Shown here in pieces: positions 1 through 12,900 of a stretch of 64,000 bases of DNA (the first letter of the stretch is position 1; each line of letters opens with the position of its first letter). Source of the stretch: Macrosoma leucophasiata (Eukaryota > Arthropoda > Insecta > Lepidoptera > Hedylidae). The notes beneath the pieces were generated by a model. It did not search any database, had not been told where the DNA came from, and saw only the letters and a program-made list of their open reading frames with translations. Where the stretch lies: positions 7,695,501 through 7,759,500 of the forward strand of contig JAWQUS010000004.1 of assembly GCA_036365455.1 (NCBI GenBank). The letters run 5' to 3'. The translations under genes and the position numbers were made by a program.

Positions 1-179
1 AATTTCAAAATTTTTCTTTGTAAAAACTAGCCAAAGGCGTGTCGAGAATCGCGCAATGTATAGTTCCGTTCCTATTTTTTTACTTGTATAGCCTGTTTAG
101 TTGTGATAGTTTACCTTTGGACTTCATTATTATGTATATTCAACTACCGTGAATTCAACTACGCTGTTTTCTATTTCAG
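1..179 (+). other. Serpin intron (3' part)
   Basis: AT-rich sequence before the serpin acceptor site. The tract before the AG at 178-179 is T-rich (ctgttttctatttcag). No coding potential was seen. Confidence 0.7.
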
Positions 180-461
180 TTGGGGATCACTAACATATTT
201 GGATCACGATCTGATCTCGCTGGACTTGGCCTTTACCGTACGTTCCCACCTCAGATCTCCACAGCAGTCCACACTGGATATCTATCAGTCGATGAACAAG
301 GAGTGTCTGCCGCTGCTGCAACTGCTTTCGCTGCTGTCGCTTTATCATTCGACGATAGTGTACCACCATTTGTTGCAAACAGACCTTTCATTGCCGTACT
401 CTGGGATACACAACTGGCAATACCATTATTCATGGCCAAAATTGAAGATCCAAGTTCGTGA
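180..461 (+). CDS. Serpin, last coding exon (partial gene)
   Basis: C-terminal 93 residues of a serpin, a serine or cysteine protease inhibitor, usually secreted in insects. The exon follows a pyrimidine-rich tract and AG at 178-179, and opens in frame with LGITNIFGSRSDLAG, the usual serpin helix I / strand region. The reactive-centre loop hinge is at exon residues 39-48 (EQGVSAAAAT). Counting the hinge Glu as P17 puts Leu55 at P1 and Ser56 at P1'. The strand after the loop (FVANRPF, residues 64-70) and the end (PLFMAKIEDPSS) are typical of the family. The stop is TGA at 459-461. The Ala-rich P12-P9 hinge suggests an inhibitory serpin; Leu at P1 suggests a chymotrypsin- or elastase-like target (inference). 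P14 is Val, where Thr or Ser is commoner. The rest of the gene lies left of the window. Confidence 0.93.
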   Translation: MGITNIFGSRSDLAGLGLYRTFPPQISTAVHTGYLSVDEQGVSAAAATAFAAVALSFDDSVPPFVANRPFIAVLWDTQLAIPLFMAKIEDPSS

Positions 462-565
462 TTACCACATATTGTCATTTTTATATCTGATTACATACTC
501 ATTTTTAAGGATAGGAAAGCAAGGACAGGAATGTGATAAAAGAGTGTTTTAAACGAATAACATAC

Positions 566-571
566 TTTATT
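566..571 (-). terminator. Tret1-like gene 1 polyadenylation signal
   Basis: AATAAA on the - strand, about 67 bp beyond the gene 1 stop codon. It lies only 5 bp from the serpin signal on the other strand, so the two 3' UTRs should overlap. Confidence 0.6.
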
Positions 572-576
572 ATAAA

Positions 577-582
577 AATAAA
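577..582 (+). terminator. Serpin polyadenylation signal
   Basis: AATAAA lies 116 bp after the serpin stop codon, in the short gap before the convergent transporter gene. Confidence 0.6.
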
Positions 583-637
583 CGTATCTTTAAAATTGGC
601 GTCTATAAATAATTTTCTATATCTTAAAAACCGTAAA

Positions 638-914
638 TTATTTTTTGGTTCTCTTGAACAGTCTGTAAATTGGGTCATCGGCAAAAATCCGCATTTTGCC
701 GTTGTAGTAAGTCTCTATTTCTTGCAAAGTTTTCCCTTCGGTTTCTGGTAGGAAGAAGTATAAGTAGACGGCTCCGATGAATCCGAATGTACCGAAGACT
801 GCGAATGTGCCCCACAATCGGACTTTAGTTTCGAGATCGATTACAGTCTTAGCACCAATGAAAGTGAACACATAGTTACTGGCTGCGGCAACACCTTGAG
901 CTGATGCACGGCTC
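638..914 (-). CDS. Gene 1 exon 8 (residues 426-517, stop)
   Basis: Acceptor ATTAG|GAGC. It encodes SRASAQG, TM11, TM12 and the FLPETEGKTL signature, with a short basic tail RLFKRTKK. The TAA stop is at 638-640. Confidence 0.95.
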
Positions 915-3900
915 CTAATGGATAGTAATTAAATTAATATTAAAATGGACATTAGCTTCAATGATATAGAACAATGAATTAACATATATTTAATTGTCAT
1001 TGAGCAGATTACTGTTCTAATTGTGAAAACCGGCATTACAAGGTGAAATTTTAGTGGTATTGGTATCGAGTTATACTGATTTATATCCATGCCATCATAC
1101 AACGTCGAATACTGTGATAGTGATTAAATCAGAACATTGGCTTACTGGTAATAATAGGTTTAATAGTAGAGTTGAAAACACTGGCATCACTGAATGACTT
1201 AGTCTATAACGTATTCGCAGGTTCTCGCGAGCTCCATACATTGTAGAAATTAAATTTGCGTATTTTCTCGCGTATACAACACGTTTCGGTCGCTTTCCAG
1301 CTACCGTGCCCGTGACCACGGTTATACACATGGTAGCTGGAAAGCGACCGAAACCGGGTATAAGAAGAAGAAAATCCGCAAATTTAATTTCTACAATTCT
1401 TGGACTATGTTTATTCAGCCATGTAGTATAATCGCTTGGTGATGTAGTTAACGATACCTATCTGAAGTTTTTGGTGCAGAGCAAAAGATAATAAATGCAG
1501 CAAAGCCTCTGCATTGAAGCGACACAAACATGTCTATAGGCTGTAATTAACGTATGACCAATGTGAACTGTGATTGTCTGTAATATTCGCTTACAACTTT
1601 ACGTGTAGTAAAGTTGTAAGCGAATATTACAGACAATCAGACAGATCATAACTTACTTTTAAACACAACATACTTCACTGGTGGTAGAGCTCTAAATGCC
1701 GCTAAATGGTAGTATTCAGCACTATCGTGTTCCGGTCAGGTGGCCCTGTAATTTCCGGCACAAAGGTATAACACTTTAGGCCTCAGGAGTGGTAACGCAT
1801 CTGCATTTTGACCTTGGTCTTCATGTGAGTGTCTATAGGCTGCAGTCATCACTTAACATCAATGTGAACTGCATGCTTGTTTGCCACTTCCATTACATAA
1901 AACTTTTGAACATAACAGAAATTACAAATATTTTCAAAATGAATGGTAATGATATTGGAGAAAAATTACCTGAACGGGAAGACTTCTCCCAAGAGTACCC
2001 ATGGCACGCCGAATCCAGTGAAGATTGTCATGAAATAGAACAAAACCAGTGGCACGTAACTAGTCTCATCAGGGAACGTGGATGTGTCATATGAAAACAC
2101 TGAGTCACTCAAGTTAGTCTTAGCGTAAATACTGAGTGCGATGCAGGATATCGAGGTGCCAAAAAGGGCTGATATGGCAAGCTTTCGTTTTCCCAGCTTC
2201 TTCACTAGTCCAATGACTAGGATGCTTGTTATAAATGTTATCACTCCAACCATTAACTGGAAAAGGAACGTATATTGTAGAATAATAACAGTAATATTCG
2301 ATTAATAATAGGTAGTAAATAGATAATACATATTCTACTCAACAATTAATATTGCACATCGAGCCTACGAAAGAGATACTCGTCTAGTTTCGAATTCGTA
2401 GAGCGTTATCTTTGCTGCACACCGCCTTTGTTAGGCCTATGTAAGCACCAATAATCCGGTATTGGTCAAAACTTGATCAAAATGGTGGACAAACGTCACA
2501 TATAACACCATAGCACCACAACATAACGCTCTACAGACACGAAATAAGTCGAGTCTCCTTGCTAAGGTCGATGTGCAATATTTCCGGTTCGATAGGTAGG
2601 TACTATACTATACTTACATTTTTAGTTTTACTGGTGGTAGAGCTCGTGTCGGAGCTCGCGGGCGTAGGCACCACCGCATTACCTAATATACTTGCCGCTA
2701 AATGGTAGTGTTCAGCACTATCGTGTTCCGGTCAGGTGGTAATGTACGGCCCTGTAATTTCCGGCACAGAGGCATAACACCTTAGGCCTCAGGAGTGGTA
2801 ACGCATCTGCATTTTGACCTCGGTCTTTGTGTGGGTGTCTATAGGCTGCAGTCATCACTTAACATCAATGTGAACTGCATGCTTGTTTGCCACTTTCATG
2901 ACATTAAAAAAAAAGTTATTTTTCTGAAGGTAAAAATGACTGTTCTTTATATACCAGTATTCCGAAACAACTACCGGCTTATTTTAACAATTAATCATAC
3001 TCACCACAACACTTTTACCATTTTGCGGCATACCGAGCGCTCCACACACGTTCACCATGTTAGGTCTTAATGGATGTAACCCGCTCATTACGAAGAATAA
3101 GAAGTACATCATTACAAGACACAAAGGTCTTAAAGTCTCCTTGCTCAGCATCAGATAACGAAACTTAAGAATGTATCTGTAACAAATAAATATATTCTAA
3201 AATCTGTTTCAAAAAAGAAATGCGAACATTACAAAAATTATTAATCACTTTTTATTGAAGAAATCATAGCCTACCCATTCCCCAAAATTAAATGTTTGTT
3301 TTTTTAAAGAGTCGATTTTTAGTGGTACTTCTAAAAGTATATAACTATATAAATGTATCTAGATATATATGTATATGTTTATAGCTTGTAAAGTAGAATT
3401 CCTTATTAGAGTTCCAGTGACGGAGCTCGCGGGCGTAGGCACCACCGCATTACCTAATATACTTGCCGCTAAATGGTAGTGTTCAGCACTATCGTGTTCC
3501 GGTCAGGTGGTAATGTACGGCCCTGTAATTTCAGGCACAGAGGCATATCACCTAATGCCTCAGGAGTGGCAGCGCATCTGCATTTTGACCTCTGGTCATT
3601 GTGTGGATGTCTATAGGCTGCAGTCATCACTTAACATCAATGTGAACTGCATGCTTGTTTGCCACTTTTATTACATATAAAAAAAAAAAGGAGGTATTGT
3701 CTTTAAGAATAAATGTAAGAAATAATAATTTTTTTTTGTAAAATCATTAAGCATTTGACTGTGCTCTGTACCCTACACAATTTGACCCATGGTTCACTGT
3801 CAGAGAATGACTAGTGGCATTAATTCCCCCATATGTACAATGTGCATAAAAGTACAAATGAATTAGCATAATGAAGAAATTGCTCTCATTATTCCTCAAA

Positions 3901-6900
3901 TTAAACTTGTTCAGTGCCATCGGGTACAATGCAAAAAACACAAGCCTTTTTCATTCTATTTAACAGCTTTTAAACCCCTCAGTCTCTGACGTCGTAAGCA
4001 TTCTATGTAATAAATTTTACCTTTTAAACTTGTTCATAGTCTCATGCTCACATTCCTTAGCGTCTAAATTATCAGCCTTAGTCTTGGCGCATATAGCACA
4101 CGTCTGCAAATTCTTGACATATACTGTCAATGCGTCGAACTCGTCCTTAACCACGTCGGGTGTGGTCCATCCTCGGAGATAGCAGAGAGATTTCAAAGCC
4201 TCCTTCTCTTTACCCTTTGATAGCAACCATACTGGCGTTTCTGGGACCTGGAAGTATGTTTTTGTAATCAAAGAGAGAGATAAGCATACACATAGAGATA
4301 TTACACTTGCAGTTCATATTGGTGGTACGTGAATACAGTCTATATATCACGATGATAAAGGTGGAGAAAATCATAGAAGTTAAAATAACAGTCTTTATTT
4401 ATATTTCTATGGTTGTTCTAATGTCTACTAGAAATTGCATGTTGCTAAAAAGGGTCGAGAAAGCAGGTCGCTGGTTTGTTTGTTGATTCTCTACTACATA
4501 CACGGATAATAACTACGTACTCAAGTTTAACGCAAGGTTTTGTGGAGGTTCTACTTCAAATCTTCAGAAGTCCATTTATATTTGACTCAAGCTGTTGTTT
4601 ATTTTGCTTGCTCCATCTTTACTTAAGCTTCTTGCTGTATATACAAGTATCACTTATGAGGCTTCAATGGTATTATTGTTGCCACAACATCTTTTGTAAA
4701 ATATTAATTACGATTGACTCTTGCTAACCGGATCAATAGGTACTAAAAATATTCACTCACCAATAAAACTAAGGCCATTGAAGCTGCTGGTATCACAAGG
4801 CAGATGAGTGCCGCTTGTCGCCAAGTCACTACAGTGCCCAGAAAGTACATGGTGAGAATGCCAATAGACGTGAAGAACTGCGTCACAGTACATAATGCAC
4901 CACGGATGGACGGTTCACTGTAATTAAAAAGAAAGATGTAGGTACATTACGTCACAGCTCGTTTACAAAGCCACATAGCGTTTCGATCTCATACCCATTT
5001 ATTGGCGTGTGTGTTTCTATGGGCGTGTTCACACAAGCATAGGGAACTGTTGCGGTATCCCTGCTAGTATTAAACTGATACAACTACAGCAGATACAGCG
5101 AAGCACTAGCATTCTGACTTAGCATACTGACATTCTGACAATAAGTCAGAAACCGAATGTCTGTGTGAAAGAAGGGTTACTCTTCATCAGGTCGAAAAAT
5201 ATCCACTGCTGGGTGTTTGATAGCCACAATGAAGTACATTGTTGATTTGACGTAACGTGATCATTACCATAATTTTACAAAACCAGTAATGCAATGCAAA
5301 GTGCACATCAAATTGATGTCAACCGTGTAACATTTCGTTTTTCGATGCGCGGTCGTTACTCTTACCTAACTCTATACGTAACTTCACGCCTGTAATCCCC
5401 GAAGGGGTAGGCAGACGTAAATGCATGCATTCAAGCATACATGCAAACACCCACGATTCGCCGGTTACGTTTTGGCCCATGTAACAGGTGGCGAGCCTGT
5501 TGACATCTCCGGGCACATTACCAAACTTTGAGGTACTGGGAAATTTCCAGAAAATGGAAAAATCCCAATAGAACCAGAGACAAAGGTTTTTTCACCATTA
5601 TCTCTGATAACCCCCTACCCGGGAATCGAACCCAGGACCTCAGCGTAGTAGTAGTGGCCTGCTACCACTAGGCTACCGAGGCAGTTAAACCTAACTCTAT
5701 CTTATGTCTATATCCACTACCATCAGATTACGCCAATGGTAGATTTATTTTTTAAATAGATAAGTAGTAGTAGTAGAAGATAAGTATACGTAGATAATAT
5801 GGAGAGTAAAAGAGATTACCTACCCCACAAAAGAGTAGGAGGTCTACTGGCGCTAGACTAGCAAAGGTCGGCGCTAGAGGATGTTACCTATCTGCCGCTA
5901 ATTCCTCGTGTTCAGATGCATACTGCTATGATGCTATAAAGAATAATTCCAGCACTACCGTGTTCCTGTGAGATAGTAATGTATGGGCCCGTAATTTAAG
6001 AAGTTATAACTAGGTTTACTGTTTTGTCAATCATACTTGTATGTTAACCTTCTTATCGATTTAAATCTATCAATATTCAAGTGTTAGGAAATAAACCATA
6101 GTTTAGTGACTTTGACCTAAAACTATGACTTTATCTATGATAACAAAACTTACGAAACTCAAGAAGTAATGGAAGCAACTCAACATTTTCAGACTATTAT
6201 CAGTTTATGATCTCAATATGTCGTTAATTCAATTATTACTGCCGGAAAGGTCAGTTATTTTAACGTAATCTTTGATTAACTTTTGATTAATCAAATCTGT
6301 TAATGTAACGTTTTACAATGTTAGGCAGTAATAAAAATAACTACGTTAAGAAAAACCGACGTCAAATCTAAAAAGTAAAAAATAATACAGATTTAATATT
6401 AATTATATACTACTATTACTTATTATTATTTATGTGTGTTATTTACTAATAGGATTTAAGTCGCTGCCAAGCCTTAAACAAATAATTATGTTTTAATCAC
6501 TTAAATATGAATACGAGCAAATTAATACAATGAACAAAACGTAACCGGCGAATCGTGGGTGTTTGCGTGTATGCTTGAATGCATGCATTTACCTCTGCCT
6601 ACACCTTCGGGGATTACAGGCATGAAGTTACGTTTTAATACATTTTAACTTCTTGACAATAAGATAGGTACATCATTTAAACTGTTTAGGTGTGTCGATA
6701 CAAAATTATTACACGACTATACGAAATAAATGAAAAAAATATTGATTTTTGGCGCAAGTAATCATGGATTGTTAACTCTATGCATTTATCCACGAAGGAG
6801 TTAAATAAGCTGTGTTGTGTCGTCGATGAGTAAATATGTCATTGTCACTTGTTGTCATACGCATTAGGACTATCTAGGACGTCAGTGGATTCAACGCATT

Positions 6901-9900
6901 GTTATGACAACACACTGTCACATCTTATTCCTTTAGTTTGAGGTGAAAGTAAGTAAATAATGCTCTTATTATAAAAACTAATGGGCCACCTGATTAAAAT
7001 TTTTATGGGACTAATTCGAAACTATTCCGCATCAAACACAAGAATTACGTAAATCGGTCCAGAAATCTCGGCGAAATTGGCGTACATACATAAAAAAAAA
7101 CATATATATACCGGCCGAATTGAGAACCTTCTCGTTTTTTTGAACTCGGTTAATAAAATTAGAACAAGTCTCTAAATGTGCAATTGACATTTCTAGATCA
7201 CATTTTCACTCTAAGGGTTCTACGCGACATACTGAATTAAATTGTAAATTATACCCGGTCTATGCCGGAAATTGCAGGGCCGTACATCATCATCTAACCG
7301 GAACAGGATAGTGTTGAACCTATAACAAAATACCATTTAACGGCAAGTAAATTACGTAATGCGGTAATGCGCCTACGCTTACCAATAGTAAAAAACATAT
7401 AGGTACAGTATATACTTTGCTGCGATGAGAAGCACACCGATATAAACGTATTATTACGTGAGGCTGTTTATGATGCGAAACTTAAAACAAAATAAACATC
7501 TTAGGGTCATAGCTCACTAGAGCCACCCGGCACCCGACTAGCGTCCGACTGCCTCGAGCGGTCTGCGCTCATCACATCAACTCCGCTCCGTATCGCTTCG
7601 ACCACAAGTGGTCAACGCGCGGGCGGTCGCGGTCCTCGCACGGACGGCGAGTGGAACACTCGGTGACCACTAGCTTGTTTCGCGTTGACTTTACATTGCC
7701 AACTCGCTGTTCCCGAGTTAACCGCGTGCGGCCCGCGAGTGGTTCACAAGTAACATCGCGTCGTTCATCCGTAGACCACCCGTCGACATGCTGGTCGGGT
7801 GTCGGGTGACTGTAGTGAGTTGTAACCTTTAAACTACAGTGTAACTATTCACGTAAGAATTCAATTATTAGTTTTAACTGTCGCTCTAAGTAAGGTCGCG
7901 TCATGGGGCCTCGAAATACTTTGTTAGATATTCATAAATCGGAGATGTACTGTAAAATGAAATCTATGCCATTTTACGGCAAATTTTTTTTTGGGAAATT
8001 TACCGGTCTATTAAATAAATGGTTAAACACAAAAATTTGCATTTGCAATGTCGTATTCAAAAGTGTTAAGTAAATAATAAATGCGTCAACTGACCTTATT
8101 TCACCAACATAAGAGTTAATAGGTGCTTCCATGACGCCGGTACCAAGGCCCAGTAATGCATTCGCTATGAACAATGAGGGTAGATCCCAAGCAAAATACA
8201 TCAGTATCCACGCAACCAGATGAGGTATATTCACGATAAAGTTAGCCTTCTTTCTTCCGAAATAGTCCACGATAGGACCAGAAACCAAAGCTCCTATAGG
8301 CTGTGTTAAGAATGACAAGCTTCCTGAAACAAGAAATGAGGTAGTTGTAGCAATAGTAGAGGTTGTAAAACTTAAAGTTGAGTATGCTCCAGAGCTGATA
8401 AGAGAGAACGATCATAATTTTAAGATTAAAAGGTCAAGTAATGCTTATTCGAATAAATACATTGTTTTTGTATGACCCATTAATGTTGTGGTTGTGGTGG
8501 GACACTGGTGGTAGAGCTCCAGTGACGGAGCCCGCCTGCGTAGGCACCACCGCATTACCTAATATACTTGCCGCTAAATGGAAGTGTTCAGCACTATCGT
8601 GTTCTGGTCAGGTGGTAATGTACGGCCCTGTAATTTCCGGCACAGAGACATTTTAGGCCTCAGGAGTGGTAACGCATCTGCATTTTGACCTTGGTCTTCG
8701 TGTGGGTGTCTATAGGCTGCAGTCATCACCTAACATCAATGTGAACTGCATGCTTGTTTACCACTTCCATTACATTTAAAAAAATTAAGTAAGTAGGTGC
8801 TTATTAGTTTCAGCTTACGAATTGGACGAATTGGTAATGATGTAAAGAATTGTAACTAAGCCGAAAAATGGTTCAAAATAAATAGACACACCGTGGGAGG
8901 GGCAATAAAAGGACATACCGCAGCGCGTCATGCTATTGCAGGTTTCCTTGCCAGGCGGCGAATCTCGTCCCGACCAATTGAATACAAGCATTGACTATGT
9001 TGAGAGTGTGAGTGTTTGTTATGACTGCATTTAGTTCGTTTGTTTAAATGAAATCAAATTTCGAAGATTCGAATTGAGAAATGTTTACACGGACAACTCA
9101 GTAGCATTTCAGTTTTACGTGTAGGTACTGTACTTAGCAAAGCTCCTTACATCTTAAATGTAAGAATAGTCAAATGAGTAGTTTACCAAACCAGGAGGCT
9201 TGTGTCTCGTTAAGTGATAGACCCTCAGTGGCATTGAGGAGGTCAGGCACGCAGATGGTCGTGAAGCTGATAGCCATGCCCAGGTCCAGCAGCAGGAAGT
9301 TTGGAGACATACATGCTATGATCTGGAAATATTTATATTCTTTTAGAAAAAACGCAAATGCTATTACATTTTAGGACTAGTTTAAATTTATATAATACTA
9401 GCTGTTGTTCGAGGATTCGCCCGCGTGCATGTCTTTTAAAAAGAAGCCTATGCTCTTTCTCAAAGTCAACTCTATCTCTGTACCAAATTTCATTAAAATC
9501 GGTTCAGTCGTGTGAACGTGAAAAGGTAACAGACAGACAGAGTTACTTTCGCATTTATAATATTAGTAAGGATTATACTGATCATAGAGCTCCAGTGACG
9601 TTTGTGAGTGTACTAGGGTCCAACTACTCTCATTATACTCGTATTAAAAAAAAATGGTGTAAAGAAATAAAATGCAGATGCATCACGTTGATACTCAGAA
9701 TCATTTCCCTGTAATTTCCGGCACAGAGGCATAACACCTTAGGCCTCAGGAGTGGTAACGCATCTGCATTTTGACCTCGGTCTTTGTGTGCGTGTCTATA
9801 GGCTGCAGTCATCACTTAACATCAATGAGAACTGCATGCTTGTTTGCCACTTCCATAACATAAAAAAAAAAATATATATTTTGGATGTTTTTTCCGTGTT

Positions 9901-12900
9901 CGCGAGCTACTAACATTTTAATATTAAAATTTATTTCAACACATTCACCAGTTCAGCTTTATTCATTAAAAAAATGTAAGTAAATAATAAATATGTAATA
10001 TTATGTCCCATGTACACCTTTTATAATACCTTCATATTGATTAAGATACTATGAATGACAGTCGGTATGTGCTCAGCTACGACTAAGTAATTTTATTACC
10101 TTTCTCACAATGTAAGTTCAACATTGAATTTATTGTTTCCTTGTCTTGTTTACTTTATATTACTGAGGGCGTTTGTGCACTACAATGAATTTAACTGTCC
10201 GGCATTCCAATTTTTTACGGTCCTGTGTGGCATGGAGAAACTATCAATTGGGAAAAGTGAAATATCAGACAGTAAAATTACGTATAGTGCACAAGCCAGT
10301 ATTTAGATTAATGACGTGCCACACCGGACCGTAAAAAGTCGGAATGCCGGACAGTTAATTTCCTTGTGTGCACGAATGCCCTATCGATGTCACGTGTTTT
10401 ATTTTTAAGAATTAAGTTTCTCGTCAGCTCGGGGTCCAATTTGAACCCCGGAACTTTTTAAAGCCTTGACGTGGGTCCAACACAACAAGTCCTTACGAGA
10501 ATTTTGATCTACTTTGTAATTTGTGCCGAATATTGGGCTATGTGGGTGAACTGGGGGCACTAGCTGGCTGGGCCTATGAAGTGAGATCAGGCACCTGCTT
10601 ATATTCAACATCTCACATTATTGAATCCTACGTTTGGCTCCAAACAGCCAAGATATTGGGGGAACAACGTTTTGTTTGATTTTAAAATACCATAAAAAAT
10701 CAAAATCCGTCTTATTTCGAAGACCTAAAGTTCCTAGAGTTGGCACATTTATTCACCGATCAACATTTGGAACGATTAAAACTATTGAAAACATAAGTGA
10801 ATACTGCTAAAGTGTAGATACTTATATTAGCTTAAATATATATTTTTTTGATTTCTTTGAATTCAGGAAGTAGGTAGGTAAGTAGTTAAGAATTTTAAAG
10901 ATCATTATTGAGGTAACGTTGAAATCGTTTTTTTTTATATATCAATAAGATGTTAAAAATATTACCTATGTGTGCAATTCATTTTTGTTTGTTTTTTAAG
11001 CCTAGGTACCTACTACTGACAACATATTTAGAGAATTTTACTTATATGATGTAATCGAAACTCAAGTACCTATAGTTAGTTTAGAAAATTTAGAGAAAAG
11101 GTTAACCCTTGCGCTTCGCTCGGCTCGTCTTGGCGAGGCCACTACCGTGATTCCAGTTGAATAAAAACTCGCTTATTACCTATTTATTTTATGAGATAGA
11201 TTTAAACGTGTGCTGGCTATATTTAATTAAATTAAACAGAGAACTGGTTTCATTAAAAATGCTAATTAATGAGATTATATCGGTCTCCATGAACACATTT
11301 ATTAATCTAGTGTTTTATACAAGATGCGTAAAAAATGGTCACGTGGCAGTAAACGCGTGCTTACATTCTAATAAACATTGAAATTTGTCATGAATTAATT
11401 AGCAATCAATTAATAACAAGATGTAATTATTTCATAAAAAACATTAGTATTTACATATTTACTTACTTAACAACCCTTTTTTATTTTATCACTCCCAAAG
11501 TTGATCGGTGAATAAATACCTAAAAGACGAATTTTGGTTTTGTTGTGGTACCTATTTAAAAAATCAAGCAAAACTAACCTTGACTGTCTTTACAGTACAT
11601 ATTCTCAGATGCGGACAAAGCCCCAAAAAAGGTTGTTGCTTACTGTTCTGTGGTTGTGGGTCATAGCGGTCACAAAAAGTTGTGATACGAGATGAGACGC
11701 ATTCACGCCATTTTTAAATATAAAAATGCTTGTAAGTGCATCCTGTGTAACTTATATTTAATACATCCAAGAATATGTGTACATAGTTTCATGATGATCG
11801 GTTAAGTAGTTTTTGCGTGAAATCGTAACAAACAAACATACATTCGCATTTATAGTATTAAAAGTAGGGATGTATCAAAGCAGTAAGTGTAGGTTCTTAC
11901 TGTTTTGATACATCCCTACTTTAATAAAATTGTTACTGTTACGTCAAAATTTTGTATACTTTTTAGAAACATGTTTGTCCATTGCATTTCGATTTAAATC
12001 ACTTAAAATTCTGGTTCCATTAGAAAGGAGGCCTCATTATCACTTTATATCAGGTTGTAAATTAAAATTAATGCTTCCGGCTTCCATCATTGGATGGTAG
12101 GTACTTTCTATCAACTAAGCAAACCATAACTTTTATACCTATTTGTTTTTAATTTTTTTTTAGGTAAAATTTACCTCTGAGATGTAAACCTGTATTTGCC
12201 GATTCAGTTTAACAGTAGGGAGGTAGATATAACTTCAGCTAAAAGACATCCACAACTGGACAAAAGCCTTCCCAAAGATACTCACAATAGTGTTGTACCT
12301 CATCAGCGGAGAATATGCCACAATCGTCACGCTTAGCATGCGGACTGGCGATCGTAGTGGTGGCAGTTTTATTGCGAGACGCTGATAGGTACCTACCGCC
12401 GTGGTACCGCTCAATGGAATACTTTGGCCGTTATTAAGTCCTATCCATACCTGCGAGTTATTCGCTACCGACGTGAGGAGCGAAATTGCTGCTCGGTTTC
12501 GCTAGGGTATTTTATATGAAGTTCCGCGACTAAAGCGGAACATAGTCGCGAAACTTCATAGACCGATCGCCAGGCGCCGCTACCGCCTCAAAATAAGGCT
12601 TTATTCGGTTGACTGACTCCCCTAGCGGAATAATTCTTCTCCAGTTGTGGGCGGTGGGGTCGTCACGACCCAACGCCAACAGGCAGGCAGGTAGATACTG
12701 GTGGTAGAGCTCCAGTGAACGAGCTCGCGGGTGAAGGCATTACATTATATACTTGCCGCTAAATGGTAGTATTCAGCACTATCGTGTTCCGGTCAGGTGG
12801 TAATGTATGGCCCTGTAATTTCCGGCACAGATAACAGCTGAGGCCCCAGGAGTGGCAACGGGTTTATATTAAATGTAGTTTTTATGCAGATGTTGTTGCT

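Noticed and set aside
103..552. 149-residue frame over the serpin exon
   Set aside because: It reads the serpin exon in the wrong frame; the serpin frame has family motifs and a fitting splice acceptor.
5600..5690. tRNA-like sequence with A and B boxes (also at 39.8, 57.9 and 18.4 kb)
   Set aside because: Each is followed by a shared repeat body and lacks a full cloverleaf, so these are heads of tRNA-derived SINEs.
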